Shown piece by piece: positions 1 through 7,929 of a stretch of DNA of 15,170 nt (the first letter of the stretch is position 1; each line of letters starts with the position of its first letter). Under the pieces are notes generated by a model, which was given only the letters and a program-made list of their open reading frames with translations, did not search any database and was not told the DNA's origin. The position numbers were made by a program, and so were the translations under genes. The DNA lies in NCBI GenBank assembly GCA_937973565.1, contig CALJKQ010000090.1:1-15170 (forward strand). The letters are read 5' to 3'. This DNA comes from an uncultured Saprospiraceae bacterium (GTDB lineage: Bacteria > Bacteroidota > Bacteroidia > Chitinophagales > Saprospiraceae).

Positions 1-50
1 GCACCTGACTCATAATCAGGTGGTCCTAGGTTCAAGTCCTAGTGGGACCA
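1..50 (+). tRNA. tRNA with CAU anticodon (Met elongator or Ile2), 5' end cut off by the window
   Basis: The anticodon arm is visible as stem 4-8 paired with 16-20 around a 7-nt loop whose anticodon CAT is at 11-13. The T arm (CTAGG, TTCAAGT, CCTAG) occupies 27-43, followed by the 3' acceptor strand TGGGACC and discriminator A at 50. The D arm and 5' acceptor strand lie before the window. CCA is not encoded. The anticodon stem lacks the three G:C pairs of an initiator tRNA, so this is either elongator tRNA-Met or the tRNA-Ile whose CAU is modified to lysidine. The 3' half alone does not separate the two. Confidence 0.9.
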
Positions 51-52
51 CG

Positions 53-81
53 AAAGCCTCCTCAAAAAGGGGGCTTTTTTT
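53..81 (+). terminator. Rho-independent terminator of the tRNA transcript
   Basis: A stem of about nine pairs (53-61 with 69-77, one G:T pair) encloses a 7-nt loop and runs directly into a T tract ending at 81. It starts two bases after the tRNA discriminator base, so it most likely ends the tRNA transcript and insulates dnaN from it. Confidence 0.85.
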
Positions 82-103
82 GTTTTCAACCAAAAACGGG
101 CTG

Positions 104-120
104 TTTTCCACAGTCTGTGG
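104..120. promoter_or_regulatory. DnaA-box-like sequence within a CCACAG-T-CTGTGG palindrome
   Basis: Bases 104-112 read TTTTCCACA, which fits the relaxed DnaA-box consensus TTWTNCACA. The box overlaps a perfect 6+1+6 palindrome at 108-120. A second near-match (TTAAACACA, one mismatch) lies at 204-212, just before the dnaN start. Control of dnaN by DnaA, or a small origin-associated cluster, is an inference from position. Two boxes are too few to call an origin. Confidence 0.35.
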
Positions 121-144
121 TTTAAAAGAAGGGGGGGGTTATCC

Positions 145-175
145 TTGAAAAACACGTAAATGTGTTGTATTTTTG
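145..175 (+). promoter_or_regulatory. Probable Bacteroidota-type promoter for dnaN-nadD
   Basis: TATTTTTG at 168-175 matches the Bacteroidota -7 consensus TAnnTTTG exactly. A TTG at 145-147 sits 20 bp upstream, suitable for the -33 element. The predicted start, about seven bases after 175, would leave a leader of roughly 35-40 nt before the ATG at 220. The spacer holds a 5-bp inverted repeat (AACAC at 151-155, GTGTT at 162-166). Confidence 0.55.
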
Positions 176-219
176 CCGTCTTTCAAATATTTCCCTAACC
201 GGTTTAAACACAGTTCATA

Positions 220-1341
220 ATGAAGTTTGAAGTTTCCTCTTCGGAGTTGTTGAAAAGCCTGCAAATTGCATCGGGCGTAATTGCCCCAAGTCCTGTATTG
301 CCAGTGACAGAAGACTTTTTATTTCAGCTCAAGGGCAATACACTGACCATTCGTGCCACCAATGTGGAGAATACCGTGATTACCAAAACGGAGGTGAATG
401 GCATGGAAAAAGGCGAAATAGCCATTTCTGCCAAGATGTTGCTGGAAACTTTGAAGGCGCTGCCCGACCAACCCATTACCATTGGCCATGCAGAAGCCGG
501 CAACTCCAATGCCATCGAGATTGTGTCCAGTTATGGAAAATACCATCTAGTAGGAGACAATCCGGATGACTTCCCGATCATCAGTGAAGACGATGCGATG
601 GAGACCTTTTCTTTTGAGTGTCAGAAACTGTCTACTGCTTTGGCCAAAAGTTCATTTGCCGTAAGCAACGACGAGATGCGTCTGGCCATGACGGGTGTTT
701 ACATGTTGATTGATTACAACAAAGTAGTTTTTGTAGCAACGGATGCACACAAATTGGTGAAATACACCTTTGGCAATGTAAATACGGAGATTTCAGACTC
801 CATCATCCTTTCCAAAAAACTGATTTCCTTGTTGAAGGCTGCTTTGCCGGGACACGGTACGGTTGACATCAGCTTCAACCGCAAAAATGCCGTGTTTCAG
901 TTTGGTGACACCAAAATTATTACCAAGCTGATTGAAGCCAAATATCCGGATTACAACGCGGTGATTCCGGTTGAAAATCCCAATGAGCTTACAGCCAATA
1001 AAAAAGATCTACAAAACTCACTGAAGAGGATTGGTATATACGCCAACAAATCTACCAACCAGGTTGTGCTCAATATGTCGGAAAATGCCTTGACGCTGTC
1101 TGCTCAGGACATTGACTTCAGCAATGAAGCCACAGAGCAATTGGCTTGCAGGTACACCGGTGAGCCCATGAGCATGGGATTCAACTCCAGGATTTTTGTT
1201 GAATTGCTCAACAACATAGATACAGAAGAGACCATCATGCAGATGTCTACACCCAGCAGAGCTGCCATCATCCTTCCTGCAGAACAGGAGTCAGATGAGC
1301 ACATCATGATGCTGATTATGCCTGTTCTTTCCGGCTATTAA
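220..1341 (+). CDS. dnaN: DNA polymerase III subunit beta (sliding clamp)
   Basis: This gene encodes the ring-shaped processivity clamp that encircles DNA and tethers the replicative polymerase and repair partners. The 373-residue product has the usual clamp length and opens MKFEVSSSELLKSLQ, the typical start of domain 1. Three repeats of the clamp fold are expected at roughly 1-120, 125-245 and 250-373. Recognisable segments are the VATDAHKL region near 170-180, a KYPDY segment in the third repeat, and a C-terminus rich in Met and Pro (LIMPVL) like that which helps form the partner-binding pocket. The ATG at 220 follows a good promoter and no competing start exists. Its stop overlaps the nadD start by one base (TAATG), implying translational coupling. 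dnaN is often beside dnaA/recF; here its partner is nadD and neither of those genes is nearby. Confidence 0.97.
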   Translation: MKFEVSSSELLKSLQIASGVIAPSPVLPVTEDFLFQLKGNTLTIRATNVENTVITKTEVNGMEKGEIAISAKMLLETLKALPDQPITIGHAEAGNSNAIEIVSSYGKYHLVGDNPDDFPIISEDDAMETFSFECQKLSTALAKSSFAVSNDEMRLAMTGVYMLIDYNKVVFVATDAHKLVKYTFGNVNTEISDSIILSKKLISLLKAALPGHGTVDISFNRKNAVFQFGDTKIITKLIEAKYPDYNAVIPVENPNELTANKKDLQNSLKRIGIYANKSTNQVVLNMSENALTLSAQDIDFSNEATEQLACRYTGEPMSMGFNSRIFVELLNNIDTEETIMQMSTPSRAAIILPAEQESDEHIMMLIMPVLSGY

Positions 1342-1925
1342 TGACAATCGTTGGCAAACGCATAGGCCTGTTTTTCGGATCTTTTAATCCGGTTCATACG
1401 GGGCACATGATCATTGCCAATTACATGGTTACCAAGGCGGGACTCGACGAAGTTTGGATGATTGTGAGTCCGCATAATCCACTTAAGGACAAAAAGAGTC
1501 TGGCCAACGATCACGATCGGTTACATCTGGTAAACCTGGCCATAGGAGACAACCTCAAGATTAAGGCGTCCAATATTGAGTTTCAACTGCCCAAGCCCTC
1601 ATACACCATTGATACCCTGGTTTACCTGGAGGAGAAGTATCCGCAACACCAATTTATACTATTGATGGGGGGCGACAATTTGTTGACCCTGGATAAATGG
1701 AAGAGCCACGAAAAGATTGTGGAACATCCTATATACGTATATAAAAGACCGGGAAATACAGGAGGGCTCTATGAAAATCACCCTAATGTTCACTATATGG
1801 ACGCACCTATGCTAGATATATCAGCAACGTATATCAGAGAATGTCTTCAACAAGGACACTCCATTGAATACCTGGTTCCCGACCGGGTGTATGATTACCT
1901 TTTAAACAATAAGATCTACCGATAA
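1341..1925 (+). CDS. nadD: Nicotinate-nucleotide adenylyltransferase
   Basis: NadD transfers AMP from ATP to nicotinate mononucleotide, making deamido-NAD in the cytoplasm, a shared late step of NAD synthesis. The 194-residue length is normal. The nucleotidyltransferase signature GSFNPVHTGH is at about residues 13-22, with the two His residues that contact ATP phosphates. SPHNPLK is at about 43-49, PSYTIDTL at 86-93, MGGDN at 109-113 followed by KW at 119-120, and the C-terminal ISATYIRE motif at about 170-177. The ATG overlaps the dnaN stop by one base, so expression is probably coupled to dnaN. The gene ends six bases before the converging metalloprotease gene, leaving no intergenic room for a terminator. 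Confidence 0.96.
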   Translation: MTIVGKRIGLFFGSFNPVHTGHMIIANYMVTKAGLDEVWMIVSPHNPLKDKKSLANDHDRLHLVNLAIGDNLKIKASNIEFQLPKPSYTIDTLVYLEEKYPQHQFILLMGGDNLLTLDKWKSHEKIVEHPIYVYKRPGNTGGLYENHPNVHYMDAPMLDISATYIRECLQQGHSIEYLVPDRVYDYLLNNKIYR

Positions 1926-1931
1926 AGCCTG

Positions 1932-4900
1932 TTATGGTTTTATCGTACAATTACCTGATACGGTCACGGTGCCCCCTCCCTGATTTTTTAGGAGGGCGAG
2001 GTGGGTGACGTTGGGATTTTTGATCAGGTCTACATCTATCAGCGTAAGGTTACCTGCATTTCTAATGGCACCATCGCTTGCTCCTGAAGCCAAAATGTTG
2101 AGGCCAATGATCGTTACATTCTGACCGGGGAAGATTTCCAGGGTTGGAGATGAAGCAGCACTGGTTGCTATGGTGATGTTGTCTGCGGGGTTGGCTTTTA
2201 ACACAACACTTTTGTTCAACAAAACGGTAGAGGTTCCGAGATCGAGGGTAGTGTTTTTCAACTCAGGGCTAAAATAAATGGTATCTCCAGCCTCCGAACA
2301 CGAAACCGTGTTGAGCAAACTGCCTAGGCCCGACACATAAGGGTGTTCTACCCGTAGGTGGCAGAAGCTGCTATAGCAGCCTACCCAGCCCCAATTGGTG
2401 AGTAATCCACCATCACCGGTGGTAAGATCCTGGATTTTTAAGGTCCAATTTCCCAGAGGATTAAAGCTGGCGTAAGCAGAAAAAGGGTTGGAGGGTTTAT
2501 AGGACATGCCATTTGTTGCTGGACATGGATATGCGCTACTTGAAGCTGCATCGCTTAGGTTGATGTTGAAGTCGTCCTCACCATTGCAGGGTTGATCCCA
2601 AATCAACAATTCGGTGTTTGAAGGGTCTTTCAGAAAGAACTTTAGGTTGTCGATATTGGTGTGGAGACCTTCCATATCGTAAATCTCGGTTGTAGCAATT
2701 CTTCCCCTGTCATACACAAACTGTTTTGATTCAATGGTATTGGGAGCAGCAGAACTTATAATAACCGGAACCTGTGCCGATTTGTAATACATACAATCAT
2801 CGGTGGTAAAGGAAGTGGGTGTGCTCCAGGGATTGTTGGCGCAGCTGTTGACACCGCGAACCCTCCAAAAATAAGTGCTTTGGCCCAACAAGGGTGTCGT
2901 TAAAGTGATACCGCCGGAACCGGCATTGCCTGTTGCAGCCAGGAAAGAGAAGGAGGATGACAGCGACACCTCAAAATTATAAGCGATCGCATTGGTCAGC
3001 GGTGTCCACGTCAATTCGGGAAGGTACCAAACATCTGTGGCACCAGCAGCAGGACTGATGTGGCTGGTAGCGGCCAAAGGAGCCTCAATGACCAACACAA
3101 AAGGAGCGTCCTTAATAATGCTTCCACTGGTGCCCCTGACTGTAACATTATATGTGCCGTCAGCGGCATTCAAATTGGAAATGGTTAGGGTTGTGTTGCC
3201 GTTGGGGGCAACGGGATTGGTTGAAAAATTGGCAATGGCCCCCGGAGGCAGGTTGAGTACAGAAAAAGTTACGTTTTGGTTGAAGCCATTTACGGGCGTA
3301 ACACTTGCGACTGTTTGTGCCTGACCGGTGTTGCACAAGCTCACTTGGGTGGGATTTAAGCCAACATTGAAGGTAGCAGGGTTGGCAACGATGGTAATAT
3401 TGGCATTGTTGACATCAAAGAATACGTTGTTGGCGGCTTTTACCATGACACGTGCCGTAGTAGATGTGCCAAGAGGTACGTTGACCACTTCCGAACCATC
3501 GTTGGCCGTATTGCTGATGAGGGTAACAGGATAGGTAAGTCCACCATCATACGAAAGCAAGATGTTGACATTAGCACAGCTTACCGGAGCGTTGGTGGTG
3601 TTGGCCACATTCCAGGTAACGGTTGCCGTTTGACCTTCGGTCCATGAGGATGCCGTGTTTTGAGAGGTCACGGTAAAGGGGCCGATACCTACAACAGTGG
3701 AGACAGACATGTTTCTTTCATGAGTGCATCCAGCAATAGAATGGTAATCTCGTGCAGTAACTCTGAAGTTTAGTGTCCTTCCAATGGAAGGAATTACCTC
3801 CCAAGTATTACTAGTATTACCAGCCAAGATTGTACTTAATGAAGGAAAATATCTATGGGGTGTTGCTGTTGGATTAAAACTTCTAAATACAGGCGCAGTT
3901 GACATTGTAGAAGTTGGAGCAGTAGTAGAGGTTGCTGCATCGGTTTCTTCCCAGCAAAAAGTAATGGGATCTCCTTCAGGATCAGTTGCAGAAGCAGTAA
4001 GTATAAAAGGTGTTGAGACAGGAATGCTATAATTAGTAAGAGTTGAAACAACAGGAGCCTGGTTTGTAAAAGAAATTACAGTGTGACAAGAAACACCTTG
4101 TAATTTCGTTTTAATTTCAGCTAGACTTATTGCATGATAGTAAGCATCACTATTATTTTGAACATTATATGGGCTACATATCCCTGCATAGGCCATTATT
4201 GTAGTTCCGCTTCCTGGTTCAACCGCTGTTGCAGCATTAGCATTACCACCAGAACAAGAACCACTATTATTATTGCTAAACGTATGCCGTCCTCCCAATT
4301 GATGTCCCATTTCATGGGCAACATAGTCGATGGCAAAAGGGTCTCCAATTGGATCCGGTAATCCAGTAACACCTTTTGCCTTATTGTTGGTTGAGCATAT
4401 AGCACCCAAATTGGCAACCCCGCCTCCACCCGTGCTAAAAACATGGCCCATATCATAGTTTGCACTACCTATTACATTATCACAATTTGTTTGGTTTTGA
4501 GTAAGCATGGCAAGACCATCATTGTTTGAATAAGGATCTGTGCTTGTATTGTAATAAAACAGACTGGAAGTATTGGAAACTAATATAAATCTAATAGTAA
4601 CATCGTGTTCCAAAACACCGTTTACTCTATTCAATACTGTTACAACGGCAGACATAACCAAAGAAGACTGAGCAGAAGAAGTAGCACCGTGGTATATGGA
4701 ATATTCTGCCGTTGTAGCAAGAGCAAGGCGGTATGATCTGAAAACACAATCTCCCACCCGGTCAACCCCCTCTTCTTGATGATGTCTTTCTTCATCTTCT
4801 TCCTCAAAAAATTCGCAAGACCAGTTGTTCTTATTTTCAATATCCTTCTTATAATAAACGACTTTATGGGTTTTATCCCCCCGCTGGAAGTGGTCGACGT

Positions 4901-5327
4901 AAGAGTTGCCGGATTCTGCTGTAATTACAGCCCTAAAACCGTAATCGGTATAGTCTGCTCTGATTCGTTTGTGGGGGTCGGTAACCGATACGCCTTGAAA
5001 AGTGCGGATGTGAGGATACTGGGCGGCCAAAGGGGCTTCCATCATATCGTATTGCACCATTTTATACTGATCAAAGCTACCATCTGCAGAAGGAACGGTA
5101 ATCACGGCATTGCTTTGGGCCGGTCTTACGTCGGACTCGTGCGGTGCAGACCATAAAATATCTTTCATTCCCGCATCGTCCAGCGAATAAGTTTTATAAA
5201 TAAAGGGCTGGATGTCTCTAATTCCGGTTGAGCTTATGGTGGAAGGGGTTCGGGGGGTCCAGTTTTGAGCCAAAATGGCAAAAGAAATCAGCACAAAGCA
5301 TGCTGACAAGGGAGCCTTAAAATTCAT
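1932..5327 (-). CDS. Secreted reprolysin-like (M12B-type) zinc metalloprotease with FN3-like and P domains
   Basis: Numbering starts at the ATG at 5327 (1131 residues). A longer frame from a TTG at 5366 adds 13 residues ahead of a clear signal peptide (MNFKAPL, then a hydrophobic run to about 21), so the ATG is preferred. After a propeptide-like segment to about 190 comes a metzincin domain. It has the zinc motif HEMGHQLGGRH at 338-348 (ligands H338, H342, H348, catalytic E339) and a Met-turn IMAYAG around M378. Beta-sandwich segments follow, then an FN3-like module (about 752-843), a proprotein-convertase P domain (about 845-985, with LGNWTLKIQD and NWGW), and a C-terminal 120 residues resembling beta-helix repeats. 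It is probably an extracellular protease for proteins or peptides; the substrate is unknown. No canonical type IX secretion C-terminal domain is evident. The catalytic region is lower in GC than the rest of the gene. Confidence 0.9.
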   Translation of the reverse strand: MNFKAPLSACFVLISFAILAQNWTPRTPSTISSTGIRDIQPFIYKTYSLDDAGMKDILWSAPHESDVRPAQSNAVITVPSADGSFDQYKMVQYDMMEAPLAAQYPHIRTFQGVSVTDPHKRIRADYTDYGFRAVITAESGNSYVDHFQRGDKTHKVVYYKKDIENKNNWSCEFFEEEDEERHHQEEGVDRVGDCVFRSYRLALATTAEYSIYHGATSSAQSSLVMSAVVTVLNRVNGVLEHDVTIRFILVSNTSSLFYYNTSTDPYSNNDGLAMLTQNQTNCDNVIGSANYDMGHVFSTGGGGVANLGAICSTNNKAKGVTGLPDPIGDPFAIDYVAHEMGHQLGGRHTFSNNNSGSCSGGNANAATAVEPGSGTTIMAYAGICSPYNVQNNSDAYYHAISLAEIKTKLQGVSCHTVISFTNQAPVVSTLTNYSIPVSTPFILTASATDPEGDPITFCWEETDAATSTTAPTSTMSTAPVFRSFNPTATPHRYFPSLSTILAGNTSNTWEVIPSIGRTLNFRVTARDYHSIAGCTHERNMSVSTVVGIGPFTVTSQNTASSWTEGQTATVTWNVANTTNAPVSCANVNILLSYDGGLTYPVTLISNTANDGSEVVNVPLGTSTTARVMVKAANNVFFDVNNANITIVANPATFNVGLNPTQVSLCNTGQAQTVASVTPVNGFNQNVTFSVLNLPPGAIANFSTNPVAPNGNTTLTISNLNAADGTYNVTVRGTSGSIIKDAPFVLVIEAPLAATSHISPAAGATDVWYLPELTWTPLTNAIAYNFEVSLSSSFSFLAATGNAGSGGITLTTPLLGQSTYFWRVRGVNSCANNPWSTPTSFTTDDCMYYKSAQVPVIISSAAPNTIESKQFVYDRGRIATTEIYDMEGLHTNIDNLKFFLKDPSNTELLIWDQPCNGEDDFNINLSDAASSSAYPCPATNGMSYKPSNPFSAYASFNPLGNWTLKIQDLTTGDGGLLTNWGWVGCYSSFCHLRVEHPYVSGLGSLLNTVSCSEAGDTIYFSPELKNTTLDLGTSTVLLNKSVVLKANPADNITIATSAASSPTLEIFPGQNVTIIGLNILASGASDGAIRNAGNLTLIDVDLIKNPNVTHLALLKNQGGGTVTVSGNCTIKP

Positions 5328-5354
5328 TTTTCTGCAGAAATTTGTAATAAGACG

Positions 5355-5362
5355 CGAAAATA
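5355..5362 (-). promoter_or_regulatory. Possible -7 element of the metalloprotease gene
   Basis: On the minus strand this reads TATTTTCG, one mismatch from TAnnTTTG. A TTTG that could act as -33 lies at 5386-5389, 23 bp away and slightly farther than ideal. Transcription from here would start near 5348 and could only use the ATG at 5327, which supports that start. The evidence is weak because of the mismatch and the spacing. Confidence 0.3.
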
Positions 5363-5421
5363 GCAATAATGTACTATTGTTTTAACAAACAATTGTCTTC
5401 AAACCCCTATTTATCAGTCCC

Positions 5422-5440
5422 AAAAAGTCGGTTTTACGAC
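5422..5440 (-). terminator. Weak terminator-like hairpin at the end of the small membrane protein gene
   Basis: On the minus strand a GTCG/CGAC stem with a 6-nt loop is followed by TTTTT. It overlaps the stop codon of the four-helix protein gene. With only four base pairs it is a poor terminator, but it is the only candidate separating that gene from the metalloprotease gene. Confidence 0.3.
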
Positions 5441-5790
5441 GCTCTGTTTTTGCGGGCCTGAATAAAGCTTTGAATAAAATAATAAAGGGCCACAGCATTG
5501 GTAATCACCATGAGGGCAACCCTGAACAAAGGAAGGCTTTCTCCTTTGGAGATGGCAGAGGGAAGGGGTTTGATAACCAGAGAAATGAAAGCCAGCAGGG
5601 TAACCACTACGGCTATGTGAGCTTGCGCTTTTTGTTCGTGTTTTACGCCCTGGCTCATCACTACCAGGATAACACCCAAAAACACAGGAATCAGCGATGT
5701 AGGAGACGGGTTGGCAGAAGATAAATAGGCCCATGCGCCCATTACGATCATAACTACAGCGTTGGTTAAGTTGGCAATATGTGTATTCAT
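5434..5790 (-). CDS. Small four-helix integral membrane protein, function unknown
   Basis: The 118-residue product is almost entirely hydrophobic. Four membrane segments are visible at roughly 9-24, 32-48, 57-73 and 89-109, joined by short polar loops (ANPSPTS near 26-32, KHEQKAQ near 50-56) and ending in a basic tail (QARKNRAS) that probably faces the cytoplasm. No catalytic motif or signature is recognised, so no function is assigned. It starts 52 bp after the aldo/keto reductase gene on the same strand and may be the last member of that operon. An overlapping minus-strand frame (5414-5734) lacks this membrane pattern and is judged spurious. Confidence 0.75.
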   Translation of the reverse strand: MNTHIANLTNAVVMIVMGAWAYLSSANPSPTSLIPVFLGVILVVMSQGVKHEQKAQAHIAVVVTLLAFISLVIKPLPSAISKGESLPLFRVALMVITNAVALYYFIQSFIQARKNRAS

Positions 5791-5842
5791 TGTTTTATGG
5801 TTTTACAAGTAACAAGGTCAATGCAAAAGAGTTTTACGGCAG

Positions 5843-6832
5843 TCAGGCCAAAATGTTTTCAATGGCCGAAAGCGCTGCAGCATCGAATTGGGTATTTTGA
5901 AGGGTTTGCAGGTTGTGGTTCAGCTGTTCCACACTGCTGGCACCGATTAAAACTGTAGTAATGTTCTGGTGGCGAAGAATCCAGGCAAGGGCCAGCTGAG
6001 AAATAGACTGCCCCCGCTGGTCGGCAATGGTTTTGAGTTGGATAACGCGGCTGATTTTGTCATCAGAGACATCTTCTTTCTGCAAAAAACCATGGCTCTT
6101 GGCCGCCCTCGAATTGTCGGGTATGCCGGAGAGATAACGGTCAGTAAGTAGTCCCTGGGCCAGTGGAGAATAGGGAATACACCCTACACCTCTTTCTTTC
6201 AACAAATCCAATAAGCCGTTTTCTGCATCTCTTACAAACATGGAATATTTGGGTTGATGGATCAGACATTTAATTCCCAGTTGATCCAGGATATCGAGAG
6301 CCTTTAGGGTTTGGGTTGCGTCGTAGTTTGATAAACCCACGTACAGGGCTTTACCCGAGGATAAGGCTGAAGCGAGCGCCCCCATAGTTTCCTCCATGGG
6401 TGTATCGGGGTCGGGTCTGTGAGAATAGAAGATATCAACATAGTCGAGTTTCATCCTTTTCAGGCTTTGGTCCAGGCTGCTCAGCAAATATTTGCGACTA
6501 CCCCATTCGCCGTACGGCCCGTTCCACATATGATAACCCGCTTTGGTTGAAATAACCAATTCATCTCTGAGGTAGCCCCCAAAATCTTTTTTGAGGATGC
6601 GGCCGAAATTTTCTTCTGCACTGCCCGGAGGAGGGCCATAATTGTTGGCCAGATCAAAATGGGTGATGCCATTGTCGAAAGCGTGTCTTACCATGGCACG
6701 CCCGTTTTCAAAAACATCTACACCACCGAAATTGTGCCAAAGGCCCAATGAAATTTCGGGCAACAACAGTCCGCTGTTTCCGCAACGGCGGTAAGCCATT
6801 TTCTGGTATCTGGATTTATCCGGCTGAAACAT
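5843..6832 (-). CDS. yghZ: Aldo/keto reductase, YghZ/Gpr type (L-glyceraldehyde 3-phosphate reductase-like)
   Basis: This is a cytosolic NADPH-dependent carbonyl reductase with a TIM barrel. The sequence follows E. coli YghZ (Gpr) closely, recalled from memory: SLGLWHNFG near 28-36, THFDLANNYGPPPGSAEENFGR from about 57, SRKYLLSSLDQSLKRM near 112-127, YVDIFYSHR near 131-139 and GKALYVGLSNY near 140-150. The AKR catalytic tetrad can be placed at D60, Y65, K97 and H138. The cofactor-binding segments are PYSPLAQGLL and LIGASSVEQL. The 329 residues are somewhat shorter than E. coli YghZ (about 346) because the C-terminal tail is absent. In E. coli the enzyme detoxifies L-glyceraldehyde 3-phosphate and methylglyoxal; the same role here is inferred. 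It begins 11 bp after the M29 aminopeptidase gene, so the two are probably cotranscribed. Confidence 0.92.
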   Translation of the reverse strand: MFQPDKSRYQKMAYRRCGNSGLLLPEISLGLWHNFGGVDVFENGRAMVRHAFDNGITHFDLANNYGPPPGSAEENFGRILKKDFGGYLRDELVISTKAGYHMWNGPYGEWGSRKYLLSSLDQSLKRMKLDYVDIFYSHRPDPDTPMEETMGALASALSSGKALYVGLSNYDATQTLKALDILDQLGIKCLIHQPKYSMFVRDAENGLLDLLKERGVGCIPYSPLAQGLLTDRYLSGIPDNSRAAKSHGFLQKEDVSDDKISRVIQLKTIADQRGQSISQLALAWILRHQNITTVLIGASSVEQLNHNLQTLQNTQFDAAALSAIENILA

Positions 6833-6843
6833 AGAGTAAAAAA

Positions 6844-7929
6844 TTAAATTGTGAAAAAGCCATTTTCATATATACACGTACCATCTGCGAGGATACGACC
6901 CTTGTCCATTCGGGCAATCATATCCCAGTGGACAGTACTTTCGTTTTTGCCTCCGGTCTGCTTGTAGCTTTGACCTACTGCCATATGGATGGTACCTCCT
7001 ATTTTTTCATCAAAGAGTATGTTTTTGGTAGCTTGCTGTATAGAGTAATTGGTACCGATGGCCACTTCACCAAAGCGGCGCGCTCCGTCAATTTGCATGA
7101 TTTTATCAAGAATCTCTTTGCCTTTTTCTGCTTGCCAGTCAACGATAAAGCCATCCTTTACTTCAAGGCGAATACCTTCAACCTCACGCCCCTGGTATAC
7201 TGAGGGCACATCAAAAAACACATGACCATTGATGCTATCCTCTACCGCCCCGGTATAAACCTCGCCGGAAGGCATGTTGGCTTTGCCATCTGAATTGATC
7301 CAAATTCTATCCTCAACCGAGAAGCGGATGTTTGTTTTTTCATTGATATAGTTCAGCTCATGGCAAGTATTGAGGTAGTCGACAATGTGTTGCTGGTCTT
7401 CACCCAACTTCTTCCATGCCTGGTAAGCGTCCTCCTCATTGAGTTTGCAGGCCCGAAAAACAAAATCGGTATAAGCTTCCAGCGACATGCCGGCGTCGTT
7501 GGCAGCTGCCTGCGTGGGAAATTGACATAAGCACCTTTTCAGAGAGCCGTTACCGGTGCGTTCGAAATATATCTTATTCAGGTTGGCACCGGCAGCCAGT
7601 TTTCTCTTTTGCTTTTCCGGGTCGTAGTCCATTTCTTCCCTTGTATTATATGGGGCCCGAACTACGAGGTAGGCATCAAAGTTTTCGATAGCCAGTGTAT
7701 GAAAAGGCGATGTTTTGTCGAAAAGAGAATCGGCAGCATGTTGCATAAAAATGGGTCCCATGCCTTCGAAAGAAAAAGAAAATTCGACTTGAGCCCCTAT
7801 TTTACAAGCCTCTTTATAAATCTCTCTGGCCAGGGGCTCCGCCAAAAAAGTAGTAGACACAAGCAGGCGTTCACCTTCTTTGAGTGAAAGACAGTAATGT
7901 AAGAGCAGATGAGCGTATTTATTCCACAT
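6844..7929 (-). CDS. Family M29 (thermophilic-type) metallo-aminopeptidase
   Basis: The product removes N-terminal residues from peptides using a two-metal centre, probably in the cytoplasm since no signal peptide is present. Numbering from the ATG at 7929 gives 361 residues. Candidate metal and catalytic residues occur in the order known for M29 enzymes: E223 (SGEVYTGAVEDS), E288 (RFGEVAIGTN), H315 and Y322 (TIHMAVGQSY), and H334 with D336 (STVHWDM). An upstream ATG at 7995 would lengthen the protein by 22 polar residues and overlap hflX by 77 bp. The chosen start gives MWNKYAHLL, the usual beginning of the family, and overlaps hflX by 11 bp, suggesting translational coupling. Together with the reductase 11 bp downstream it looks like part of an hflX-led operon. 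Confidence 0.9.
   Translation of the reverse strand: MWNKYAHLLLHYCLSLKEGERLLVSTTFLAEPLAREIYKEACKIGAQVEFSFSFEGMGPIFMQHAADSLFDKTSPFHTLAIENFDAYLVVRAPYNTREEMDYDPEKQKRKLAAGANLNKIYFERTGNGSLKRCLCQFPTQAAANDAGMSLEAYTDFVFRACKLNEEDAYQAWKKLGEDQQHIVDYLNTCHELNYINEKTNIRFSVEDRIWINSDGKANMPSGEVYTGAVEDSINGHVFFDVPSVYQGREVEGIRLEVKDGFIVDWQAEKGKEILDKIMQIDGARRFGEVAIGTNYSIQQATKNILFDEKIGGTIHMAVGQSYKQTGGKNESTVHWDMIARMDKGRILADGTCIYENGFFTI

Noticed and set aside
1974..2000. CCCTCC...GGAGGG hairpin as a terminator for nadD
   Set aside because: It lies inside the protease coding end and no T tract follows on the plus strand. The repeat is explained by Gly-rich codons (QGGGT) and neighbours.
4776..5156. A 126-residue open frame on the plus strand opposite the metalloprotease gene
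   Set aside because: It is a shadow of the protease propeptide coding region, with no promoter, family pattern or partner gene.
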